Origin: Verrucomicrobiota bacterium | GTDB taxonomy: Bacteria; Verrucomicrobiota; Verrucomicrobiia; Limisphaerales; AV2 | DNA: 8,280 nt | Assembly: GCA_003219345.1 (NCBI GenBank) | Contig: QHOP01000312.1 | Location: 1 to 8,280 of the forward strand | Direction of reading: 5' to 3' | Shown: in pieces, positions 1-5,596 of the stretch | Numbering within the stretch: the stretch's first letter is position 1 | Layout of the letters: every line of letters starts with the position of its first letter | Made by a program: the position numbers and the translations under genes | Notes under the pieces: model-generated | Seen by the model: only the letters and a program-made list of their open reading frames with translations | Databases searched by the model: none | What the model was told of the DNA's origin: nothing

Positions 1-801
<801 letters not shown>

Positions 802-818
802 AACATTGTCGTTCGTCA

Positions 819-874
819 GCGGCGCGCAGCCGCGCGTCCCGGTCTTTCTTGAGGGACACGCAGCAACGCGTTCC
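819..874 (-). repeat. two imperfect GC-rich palindromic units in the thrC leader
   Basis: Read on the minus strand, a 22-nt unit at 874-853 (GGAACGCGTTGCTGCGTGTC...) and another at 840-819 (GGGACGCGCGGCTGCGCGCC...) match at 16 of 22 positions with a 34-bp period. Each can fold: the first pairs GGA-ACGC with GCGT-TCC around one bulge, and the second pairs GCGGC with GCCGC. They lie between the intrinsic terminator and the start codon, so they are in the 5' UTR of any read-through mRNA. They resemble REP-like extragenic palindromes. Whether they are a genome-wide family cannot be told from this window. Confidence 0.45.
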
Positions 875-892
875 TACCACTCTCCGGGGCGC

Positions 893-925
893 AAAAAAAC
901 CCCTTCTCATCAGGTGGAGAAGAGG
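893..925 (-). terminator. intrinsic terminator of the SAM riboswitch expression platform
   Basis: On the minus strand CCTCTTCTC (925-917) pairs with GAGAAGGGG (908-900), giving nine pairs including one T-G wobble. The loop is 8 nt and seven T residues follow directly (899-893). It ends about 90 nt before the thrC start. Its 5' arm is the same segment that pairs with the antiterminator arm, so the two hairpins exclude one another. Confidence 0.9.
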
Positions 926-946
926 TGAAAAACGCGCGCTCTTCTC
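917..946 (-). promoter_or_regulatory. antiterminator helix competing with riboswitch P1 and with the terminator
   Basis: GAGAAGAG (946-939) is perfectly complementary to CTCTTCTC (924-917) with a 14-nt loop. Its 5' arm overlaps four bases of the aptamer's P1 3' strand (948-943), and its 3' arm overlaps eight of the nine bases of the terminator's 5' arm. This is the classical S-box three-way switch: SAM stabilises P1, which removes the antiterminator arm and lets the terminator form. Confidence 0.85.
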
Positions 947-1059
947 ATCTTTCCCAAGCCAATCGCTTGAGCTGGAATTGGCACCTGGTCATTGCAGATC
1001 GCGCTGCAACCGGTTGCCGTGGTGTCATCGGGCCAGTCCCTCAACCACTCTGAATGAGA
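943..1059 (-). promoter_or_regulatory. SAM-I (S-box) riboswitch aptamer
   Basis: The minus strand carries the conserved S-box core in order: TCTCAT (P1 5'), CAGAG, GAGGGACTGGCCCGATGA, GGCAACC, AGGTGCCAATTCC, and GAAAGATGAGA (P1 3'). Helices are visible. P1 pairs 1059-1054 with 948-943. P2 pairs 1048-1044 with 1023-1019. P3 pairs TTGCAG (1009-1004) with CTGCAA (997-992). P4 can pair CTCAAGC (971-965) with GCTTGGG (959-953). The loop pseudoknot is TGGC (1035-1032) with GCCA (982-979). The established role of this family is to bind S-adenosylmethionine and end transcription early. Here it precedes an antiterminator and terminator and the threonine synthase-type gene, so an OFF switch is predicted. 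Confidence 0.95.
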
Positions 1060-1083
1060 CCCGTTCCATCAACGGATGCGGAT

Positions 1084-1112
1084 AGATTGATTTTTAATTT
1101 TGCAACTGTCAA
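1084..1112 (-). promoter_or_regulatory. candidate housekeeping promoter of the riboswitch-thrC transcript
   Basis: On the minus strand there is a perfect -35 TTGACA (1112-1107), a 17-bp A/T-rich spacer, and a poor -10 CAATCT (1089-1084). A start point near 1077 would leave about 18 nt before the aptamer's P1 helix, which is the usual arrangement. The -10 matches only three of six consensus bases, so its exact position is uncertain. Confidence 0.55.
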
Positions 1113-1334
1113 ATCTTTTTTATTTGCAAAACTGAGGCGGCATCCGACTTGCTCAACCGAGGCACGCGGTGCGAGCACGAGGGAACTTTTCCCGAACGAC
1201 AATGACGGGCAATGTCTTGACTTACTGCGAAGTGGGCTGTCCTCAGCGCACTCGTCGGCTGAGACATCCGACATACAGTTCATTTTTATGACACCGCGCT
1301 GATTTGTGTTTGACGACCGTAAAGAATCCATCTT
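1113..1334. other. intergenic stretch with no recognisable gene
   Basis: Between the riboswitch promoter and the receiver remnant I see no supported coding region. It begins with an A/T-rich patch (about 1091-1130) upstream of the minus-strand promoter, and contains a small hairpin GGGAActtTTCCC and GTCGG/CCGAC arms near 1256-1274. A frame runs antisense through here (1041-1712, minus), but it overlaps the riboswitch and shows no family signature. Part of this DNA may be decayed sequence from the gene whose end survives as the receiver remnant. Confidence 0.5.
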
Positions 1335-1796
1335 GTGAAAGACACTGTTGCAGTCCAGGGCGGGCTTAAGCCGTCGCGTGCGGCCAGGAACGCAATCCGA
1401 AGCAAACCGGCGGCGGTCGCGCATCGCACCGACCGTGGCGCGCTCAATCTTGCGAGCGTGGTCCGACGCCGCGATTGTTCGGCTACCATTCTGCTCGTGG
1501 AAGACGATCCCGCGGTACGCGAGGTGATGCGCAAGATTTTGCTCAACGCCTGCTACCAGGTTCTCACCGCCGAGTCTGAGGCGCAGGCGTTGGAAATCTG
1601 GGAACGATTCAACCTTCAGATCGATCCGGATCTGAAGGTCATTTACACGAGCGGTTTCGGCCGTGAAATCTGCGACCGCGATCCGGCGTTGACGGCTTCT
1701 TCGTTCCTGCAAAAGCCCTTCACACCGGAAGAGCTGATGATCGCGGTGGCTGCCACGTTGGAAAACAAAGCAGAATTCATCGGAACTCTGAGCTAA
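1335..1796 (+). pseudogene. receiver-domain remnant lacking the phosphoacceptor Asp segment
   Basis: Receiver domains accept a phosphoryl group from a histidine kinase. Residues 51-143 match the family: beta-1 with its acidic pocket (TILLVEDD, Asp57/Asp58), helix 1 (VREVMRKIL), beta-4 with the switch threonine (VIYTSG, Thr105), and the conserved Lys-Pro (LQKPF, Lys127). Between NLQID and PDLKVIYTSG the usual 25-30 residues with beta-3 and the phosphorylated aspartate are gone without a frame change. The first 50 residues look like nothing known. The frame opens after TAA at 1320 and its first possible start is a GTG at 1335 without a ribosome site. This fits a 5'-truncated, internally deleted tail of a hybrid sensor kinase or a small regulator, the only plus-strand coding trace here. 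A functional Asp-less pseudo-receiver is possible but less likely. Confidence 0.65.
1612..1639. repeat. perfect 11-bp inverted repeat at the receiver deletion junction
   Basis: ACCTTCAGATC (1612-1622) and GATCTGAAGGT (1629-1639) are perfect reverse complements separated by GATCCG. The repeat encodes NLQIDPDLKV, precisely where the receiver domain lacks its phospho-Asp strand. It could mark the deletion event, for example misalignment at a hairpin, or be chance. Confidence 0.75.
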
Positions 1797-1818
1797 TCCG
1801 ACCGCGCCGGCGATCGCG

Positions 1819-2535
1819 TCAAAACATCTTCTCGTCCATCTTCCACTCGCTGCCGATCCTTTTGATCGGCACAGTCAACTTGGACGACGGTGCGTCTTCC
1901 TCAAGGACGACCTCCAGTCCCAACTCAACCTTGTCCGCGGAAACGACTCTCTTTGCAGCAATGCGGGCGCTTTGAAATCTGGCGCTCATCTGCTTCGCTG
2001 ATTCAGGGAATTGCTCCTCGAACTGGGCATCCATCGCTTGCCTGATCTCTGGAGAAAAGCAGTTCCGGAACTCATTCCAGTTGCCCGTACGAACCGCCCG
2101 GAAATACGTTCGCACGGTGGCTTCCGGGCTGGTGAAATCCGGTCCTGCCAGAGCCGAGAGGGTCTCCTTTGTGATGCGGTCAGCCGGTTGAGCACCCGCC
2201 GCCAAACCTGTCGCGCCCGTGCGCAGCGTCCGGAGCCGCTCGTTTAGAGCGCGCACTTTGTCAAACTCGGGTTTCTGTTCGCGCAGTTGACGGACCTCGT
2301 TGCGGAGTTTGTGCAGGTCGCGGGTTTCGAGGCGGAGTTTTTCAATCTCCTGATTTTCGGCGCGCAGCCGCTCGATCTCCGCATTCTCGCGGGCCAGCCG
2401 CTGGACCTCCTCGCTCTCGCCGCGCAGTTTGTGATTCTCCTGATGGACGTTCGAGAGCGCGCTGTGCTGAACGAGCGCGCCACACACCGCTGCCGCCAGA
2501 AATGCGACCGAAATGATTTTGAGGGACGGCTTCAT
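1819..2535 (-). CDS. membrane-anchored coiled-coil protein with NTF2/DUF4878-like head, paralogous to the preceding gene product
   Basis: The protein has 238 residues. It has one transmembrane helix near residues 7-25, an extracytoplasmic coiled coil at 30-105, a short linker, and a compact C-terminal domain (137-238) beginning SPEATVRTYFRAV and ending VPIKRIGSEWKMDEKMF, like NTF2/DUF4878-type lipoprotein heads. Core hydrophobics at 44, 47, 54, 57, 64, 67, 74, 77 and 84 repeat every 10 residues ([RK]-L-x2-E-x3-[IL]-x). Residues 1-87 align without gaps to residues 51-137 of the product of 2532-3473. I chose ATG at 2535 because it overlaps the previous stop as ATGA and starts directly before the hydrophobic helix; the longer start at 2679 would overlap the upstream gene by 148 nt. 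Third gene of the sigma-factor operon. Function unknown; a partner of the anti-sigma-like protein is my inference. Confidence 0.85.
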   Translation of the reverse strand: MKPSLKIISVAFLAAAVCGALVQHSALSNVHQENHKLRGESEEVQRLARENAEIERLRAENQEIEKLRLETRDLHKLRNEVRQLREQKPEFDKVRALNERLRTLRTGATGLAAGAQPADRITKETLSALAGPDFTSPEATVRTYFRAVRTGNWNEFRNCFSPEIRQAMDAQFEEQFPESAKQMSARFQSARIAAKRVVSADKVELGLEVVLEEDAPSSKLTVPIKRIGSEWKMDEKMF

Positions 2536-3473
2536 TCGTATGGGCTGCCATCGGGCCGTTTGTTGAGCGGGGTGTAAACTTGCTTGCCATCCTTGACGAT
2601 GATCGTGAAGGTGCGTCCCAAACCGCTCCCGCTTTGCACCGAGCCGTCGCTCAAGCCGACATGCCCGTGGATCGGACAACGTGCCAGCAGCACCATTGGA
2701 GTTTTATCCGATCCGTTTGGGTTCAGGAACTCGTAGCTGACATTCCCTGGTCCGAACTCATTCCAACTCCTCGCCGCCGTTCGTCCCTTGTCGCCGCGAC
2801 AAACCAGGACCTTTGGCGTGGACAATTCATTGGACATCGACAACCAGTTCGGCGGGTAAACGCCGCCGTTATCGGTCGCCCAGATTCGGGCTGCCAGACC
2901 AATCTGCTTGAGATTGTTGATGCAATAAACTGACTCCGCTTCGGCCCGGGCATCCGCCTCGAATCGTGCAAATGAGTCATCGTTGCCAGTTGACTGCGCC
3001 GGCTGATTGTTCGCCGCGAGCAATTGCTGATTTTGCGCGCGGAGTTTTTCCGTCTCCTGAATTTGCTCGCGCAATTGGGCGACTTCGGCGCGCAGTTGCT
3101 GCAGTTCCGCAAAATCCTTGCGCAAGCGCTCCAACTCCTGATGCTCCGCCTGCAGCTTTTGATATTCCGCGTTGTCGCGACGGAGTTGTTCGAGGTTTTG
3201 CGTCGCGCCCCGCAGGGTTTCATTTCCGCGGTTCAGCTCGGCGATTTGATTCGTCTGCACCGCGATCGCCACGATGCAACTCAGGAAAATGACGGCGAAG
3301 GAAATGGCCGGAAACCAGCGACGGAGCAACGGCGTCGTTTCAGTCCGGTTCACCCGCGCAGTTTCCGCCCGAGGCGGAAGAGCGATATTCGACTGCAACG
3401 TTTCAAGCAGCCCTGCCGGCGCCACAGGCCGCGGCGCCTTGCGCAGCAATGTTTCAATTTGTTCGTCGTTCAT
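2532..3473 (-). CDS. putative transmembrane anti-sigma factor with decad coiled coil and pseudopilin-like head
   Basis: The protein has 313 residues in four parts. Residues 1-50 are a cytoplasmic segment (MNDEQIETLLRKAPRP...) of the kind found next to ECF sigma genes, with no zinc-binding HxxxCxxC. Residues 53-74 form one transmembrane helix. Residues 75-155 form a coiled coil whose hydrophobics at 94, 97, 104, 107, 114, 117, 124, 127 and 134 repeat every 10 residues. Residues 180-313 resemble the globular head of DUF1559/type II secretion pseudopilins (NNLKQIGLAARIWATDN, PKVLVCRGD, SYEFLN, CPIHGHVGLSDGS), but without a prepilin leader. The start is preceded by AGAGAAG, and the sigma gene ends 15 nt upstream. 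By position and topology it should hold the sigma factor at the membrane and sense something outside. That role is inferred; no known anti-sigma fold is demonstrated. Confidence 0.8.
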   Translation of the reverse strand: MNDEQIETLLRKAPRPVAPAGLLETLQSNIALPPRAETARVNRTETTPLLRRWFPAISFAVIFLSCIVAIAVQTNQIAELNRGNETLRGATQNLEQLRRDNAEYQKLQAEHQELERLRKDFAELQQLRAEVAQLREQIQETEKLRAQNQQLLAANNQPAQSTGNDDSFARFEADARAEAESVYCINNLKQIGLAARIWATDNGGVYPPNWLSMSNELSTPKVLVCRGDKGRTAARSWNEFGPGNVSYEFLNPNGSDKTPMVLLARCPIHGHVGLSDGSVQSGSGLGRTFTIIVKDGKQVYTPLNKRPDGSPYE

Positions 3474-3488
3474 AAATTCTTCTCTTTT

Positions 3489-4043
3489 TCAGACCGCCCG
3501 CAGTTTCGGTTCATTTGTCTGCGACCGCAGAACATCGAGCGCCTCGCGCAGGCGGTATTTGACGGTGCTGGTGGCGATGCCCAGCGCTTCGGAGGTCTCG
3601 CTGAGGGACAAGCCCTGATAGTAGTGCAGGTGGACGACTTCTCTGACCCCGTCTTCCAATCGTTCCACCAGCGCGAACAGCCGGCGGGCCGTGTCGCGTT
3701 CCGCCGCATCCTCAAACGGGCTTGGCCCATTGGCCGCGCACGCCTCCCACCACTCGTCGGTCTGCGCCTCCGCCGGCCGGTTTGTGCGCCGCCAGTCCAC
3801 ATAGACGTGATGTGCGATGCCGTGCAGCCAGGTCGAAAAAGTGGACCGCCTCTGGAAAGAATTCAGCGAGGTCCAAACCTTGAAAAACGTCCGCTGCGTC
3901 AGGTCAGCGGCGTCGTCGTCGTTGCTGCAGAGACGTCTGAACCAGGCGAAAATCCGCTCGTAATAGAGGCTGACTAACTCGGATGCCGCCTCCAGGTCCC
4001 CCGCCCCGGCCCGATCACAAAGAGTTTCCGCGTGGTCGCTCAT
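3489..4043 (-). CDS. ECF-type RNA polymerase sigma factor
   Basis: The 184-residue product has the two-domain ECF layout and normal length. Region 2 spans about residues 24-87 (YYERIFAWFRRL, DDAADLTQRTFFKVW, and the -10 recognition helix STFSTWLHGIAHHVYVDWRR). An acidic linker with TDEWWEA follows. Region 4 is at about 121-173, with the -35 recognition helix-turn-helix LSLSETSEALGIATSTVKYR. It should direct RNA polymerase to a dedicated promoter set when released from its regulator. ATG at 4043 is preceded by AGGA (4052-4049) at 5-nt spacing. It is the first gene of a three-gene operon with the anti-sigma-like membrane protein 15 nt downstream. Its targets are not visible. An inverted repeat lies directly upstream. 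The ECF subgroup cannot be named from the sequence alone. Confidence 0.95.
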   Translation of the reverse strand: MSDHAETLCDRAGAGDLEAASELVSLYYERIFAWFRRLCSNDDDAADLTQRTFFKVWTSLNSFQRRSTFSTWLHGIAHHVYVDWRRTNRPAEAQTDEWWEACAANGPSPFEDAAERDTARRLFALVERLEDGVREVVHLHYYQGLSLSETSEALGIATSTVKYRLREALDVLRSQTNEPKLRAV

Positions 4044-4048
4044 GATTG

Positions 4049-4052
4049 TCCT
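4049..4052 (-). promoter_or_regulatory. ribosome binding site of the ECF sigma gene
   Basis: AGGA on the minus strand ends 5 nt before the ATG at 4043, which supports that start. Confidence 0.6.
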
Positions 4053-4067
4053 GTTGCCTGATTAGTC

Positions 4068-4101
4068 GAAGAAAACGCGCTGCCTGGACAATGTTTTCTT
4101 C
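4068..4101. repeat. 9-bp perfect inverted repeat upstream of the sigma gene
   Basis: GAAGAAAAC (4068-4076) and GTTTTCTTC (4093-4101) are perfect reverse complements with a 16-bp spacer, 25 bp from half-site to half-site. The repeat lies 25-58 bp upstream of the sigma start, where the promoter should be. It may be an operator for a dimeric regulator or an untranslated-leader hairpin. I see no convincing -35/-10 pair to place it against. Confidence 0.55.
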
Positions 4102-4120
4102 CAAAACAGACAAAGGTGAA

Positions 4121-4150
4121 ATCCGCGAATCACGCGAAAGGATGCGAATG
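4121..4150. repeat. CGCGAA micro-repeats with about 10-bp period
   Basis: GCGAA occurs at 4125, 4134 and 4144, in the units ATCCGCGAAT, CACGCGAAAG and GATGCGAATG. This is a short, decayed tandem array in the sigma-operon upstream region. Such motifs are common in intergenic DNA of this kind of genome, and no function is evident. Confidence 0.5.
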
Positions 4151-4160
4151 CCGGAGCTGG

Positions 4161-4183
4161 AGGGACGGCATGCTGCCGGCCCT
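4161..4183. terminator. GC-rich hairpin between the two minus-strand operons (possible terminator)
   Basis: AGGGACGGC (4161-4169) pairs with GCCGGCCCT (4175-4183) with one A-G mismatch and a 5-nt loop. It lies downstream of the secreted-protein genes (last stop at 4301) and upstream of the sigma gene, so it could end transcription of the former. No T-tract follows on either strand. It may instead be a REP-like palindrome. Confidence 0.35.
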
Positions 4184-4211
4184 GATAAACTGAACCTGGA
4201 AAAGCAGTTGA

Positions 4212-4242
4212 ACCGCAGATAGACGCAGATTAACGCAGATTC
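4212..4242. repeat. CGCAGAT micro-repeats, three units of 10 bp
   Basis: Three adjacent units, GAACCGCAGA, TAGACGCAGA and TTAACGCAGA, followed by TT, share the core ACGCAGAT with an exact 10-bp period. They lie 60-90 bp past the stop of the 431-aa secreted protein. This is a separate family from the GCGAA units 90 bp away. Confidence 0.6.
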
Positions 4243-4286
4243 AGAATGTGTTTGGGATGCCGGAATCGCCGGAACAGACAGAGGAC

Positions 4287-4506
4287 GGCGTGGCAGGAAG
4301 CTACCGCGCGACGCGGAAGAACTGGCGGTCGCGGGTCAGATCGACCGTGAACGAGAAACGGTTGCTGACGGTGGTGAAGTTGGTGGTGAGCAAAGACCAC
4401 CCGCTCAGATCGGAGGAAGTTTCCAGTCGGTAGTTCAACCCCGGATATCCCGACCAATTCAAAACGACATGTTCGTTAATCAGTGCGTGCTCAAGGGTTG
4501 GAGGAG
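4287..4506. repeat. direct repeat copy A (C-terminal module, about 97% identical to 8061-8280)
   Basis: From the stop codon (4301) to 4506 there are six substitutions and no gaps against 8075-8280, an offset of exactly 3,774 bp. Identity continues about 9 bp past the stop, then is lost apart from a GGC. The other boundary is not reached because the second copy leaves the window. Confidence 0.95.
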
Positions 4507-5596
4507 CCACGATCTGCTCCAGTTCAGCTTCCTTGAGCAAGAGTTCGCTCGGCGGCTCCGGCGCGTCCGGCGATTGCAACGCGACCTGATCCAGCGCCAG
4601 TTGAACGTTCTGGAAGGCATCGTCGAACAAGCCGGCGGCCTGTTTCAGGTAAGCGTTGTAGGTCAGACCGCCGATGTTCGTCGGGTAGGCCGCGAGCAGC
4701 GCGTCGATCTGCCTTTGCGCCTGAGCTCGGTCGCCCTTAAGCAGCGCGTAGTCGGCGAAGAGGCGGCCCTTTTGTTCCGTTTGCGCCCGGTCGAGTATCG
4801 CTGGCTCGTTCGTGATAACTACACTGACTGGAACGCCGGCTAATACTCCCTTCCAGGCGCCCGGCCGGGTAACGTTCGTGGTGTTCAGTGTCGCGGTGAT
4901 CGCGAAGGTGCCGGCTGGAAGTTGTGTTGTTTCCGCTGGTGTAAGCCACCACAACATTCCACCGCCCGAGTCGGAGTTGAGCTGGACGACTTCATTGGTG
5001 ATGGGCGCTGGATGGAAAGGCCACGATTGCGGTTGATCGTTTGCGTCGCGAACATCAATTTGCAGCGCGTTAAACCACGGACTGTTCGTGCCGGAGATCA
5101 GGATCGGCGCTGCGTTGGAATCGAATGCATCGGGGTGAATGAGCGCGACCTCCAGCACCAGCGGCCAGCCGCGATAAAGCAGGAGCTGGGTAGTGCGATT
5201 GGCGGACGCGGCAACCGCAATGCCGGGATCGACAGTGAGGAAAGCATTCGATGTCGTGACCACGCCCAGCGTGTTGCTCACAATCGCGGAAAAAACCGTG
5301 CCATCATCACCGGAACGGAGCGGAGCGGTTGAGAAAGCCGTGTTCGACCCGGTCGCAAGCGGCAGGCCGTTGCGCAGCCAGGTGATCGTCAGGGGGATCG
5401 ATCCATCGGCTTCGAGGCTGAGCTGCGCTGATTCGCCCTGGCGTGCCGACAGGTTCACTGGCTGCTGGAGGATTACTGGGGGTCCATCCGCCGCCTGGAC
5501 GGAAGCGCCCTCACAGATCACAGCCGCCAGGCACATCGTCCTTAGGAGGCTCAACCCACGCCGGGTAAAATCAGGGACAATTGTATTTGCGATCAT
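4301..5596 (-). CDS. secreted Ig-like / TPR-like protein with C-terminal LETSSDL...FFRVAR module
   Basis: The 431-residue product has a Sec signal peptide (RR near residue 12, hydrophobic core 15-28, likely cleavage after ASVQA at 35). An Ig-like domain follows at 38-124 (ITWLRNGLPL, GDDGTVFSAIVSNTLG). Residues 125-262 form a beta-rich region that I do not recognise. Two TPR-like helical pairs are at about 269-342 (FADYALLKGDRAQAQRQID, AAGLFDDAFQNVQLAL). A fibronectin-like C-terminal beta module is at 364-431 (VVLNWSGYPGLNYRLETSSD, ending FFRVAR). I chose ATG at 5596, which overlaps the metzincin gene by 26 nt, because it yields a complete signal peptide; an upstream ATG at 5698 would add 34 residues lying in the other gene. 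The last 66 residues recur almost unchanged at the right edge of the window. Likely exported and involved in surface or protein-protein contacts; its partner is unknown, and the protease encoded just upstream is a candidate. Confidence 0.85.
   Translation of the reverse strand: MIANTIVPDFTRRGLSLLRTMCLAAVICEGASVQAADGPPVILQQPVNLSARQGESAQLSLEADGSIPLTITWLRNGLPLATGSNTAFSTAPLRSGDDGTVFSAIVSNTLGVVTTSNAFLTVDPGIAVAASANRTTQLLLYRGWPLVLEVALIHPDAFDSNAAPILISGTNSPWFNALQIDVRDANDQPQSWPFHPAPITNEVVQLNSDSGGGMLWWLTPAETTQLPAGTFAITATLNTTNVTRPGAWKGVLAGVPVSVVITNEPAILDRAQTEQKGRLFADYALLKGDRAQAQRQIDALLAAYPTNIGGLTYNAYLKQAAGLFDDAFQNVQLALDQVALQSPDAPEPPSELLLKEAELEQIVAPPTLEHALINEHVVLNWSGYPGLNYRLETSSDLSGWSLLTTNFTTVSNRFSFTVDLTRDRQFFRVAR

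Noticed and set aside
1363..1372. 10-bp palindrome GGCTTAAGCC in the receiver remnant's 5' part
   Set aside because: Too short and isolated to support a regulatory site or element end.
1041..1712. 223-codon open frame on the minus strand opposite the receiver remnant
   Set aside because: It runs through the riboswitch aptamer and promoter and antisense to clear receiver motifs; its translation shows no domain or composition like a real protein.
1797..1818. Possible bidirectional terminator between the receiver remnant and the sigma operon's last gene
   Set aside because: GACCGCG/CGCGTC arms need a bulge and there is no T-tract on either strand.
2536..2679. Longer start (ATG at 2679) for the third gene of the sigma operon
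   Set aside because: It would overlap the second gene by 148 nt. The ATGA overlap start directly before the membrane helix, and the gap-free alignment to the paralogue, favour 2535.
3024..3977. 317-codon open frame on the plus strand
   Set aside because: It is antisense to the coiled-coil and sigma genes; the repetitive coil codons on the minus strand keep it open. The minus-strand proteins have clear families.
4121..4242. CRISPR-like array
   Set aside because: The units are only about 10 bp with no unique spacers, and no cas genes are present.
5504..5535. Possible lipoprotein lipobox (LAAVIC) in the Ig-like protein
   Set aside because: The residue before the cysteine is Ile, not Gly/Ala/Ser, and a normal cleavage site (ASVQA) follows.
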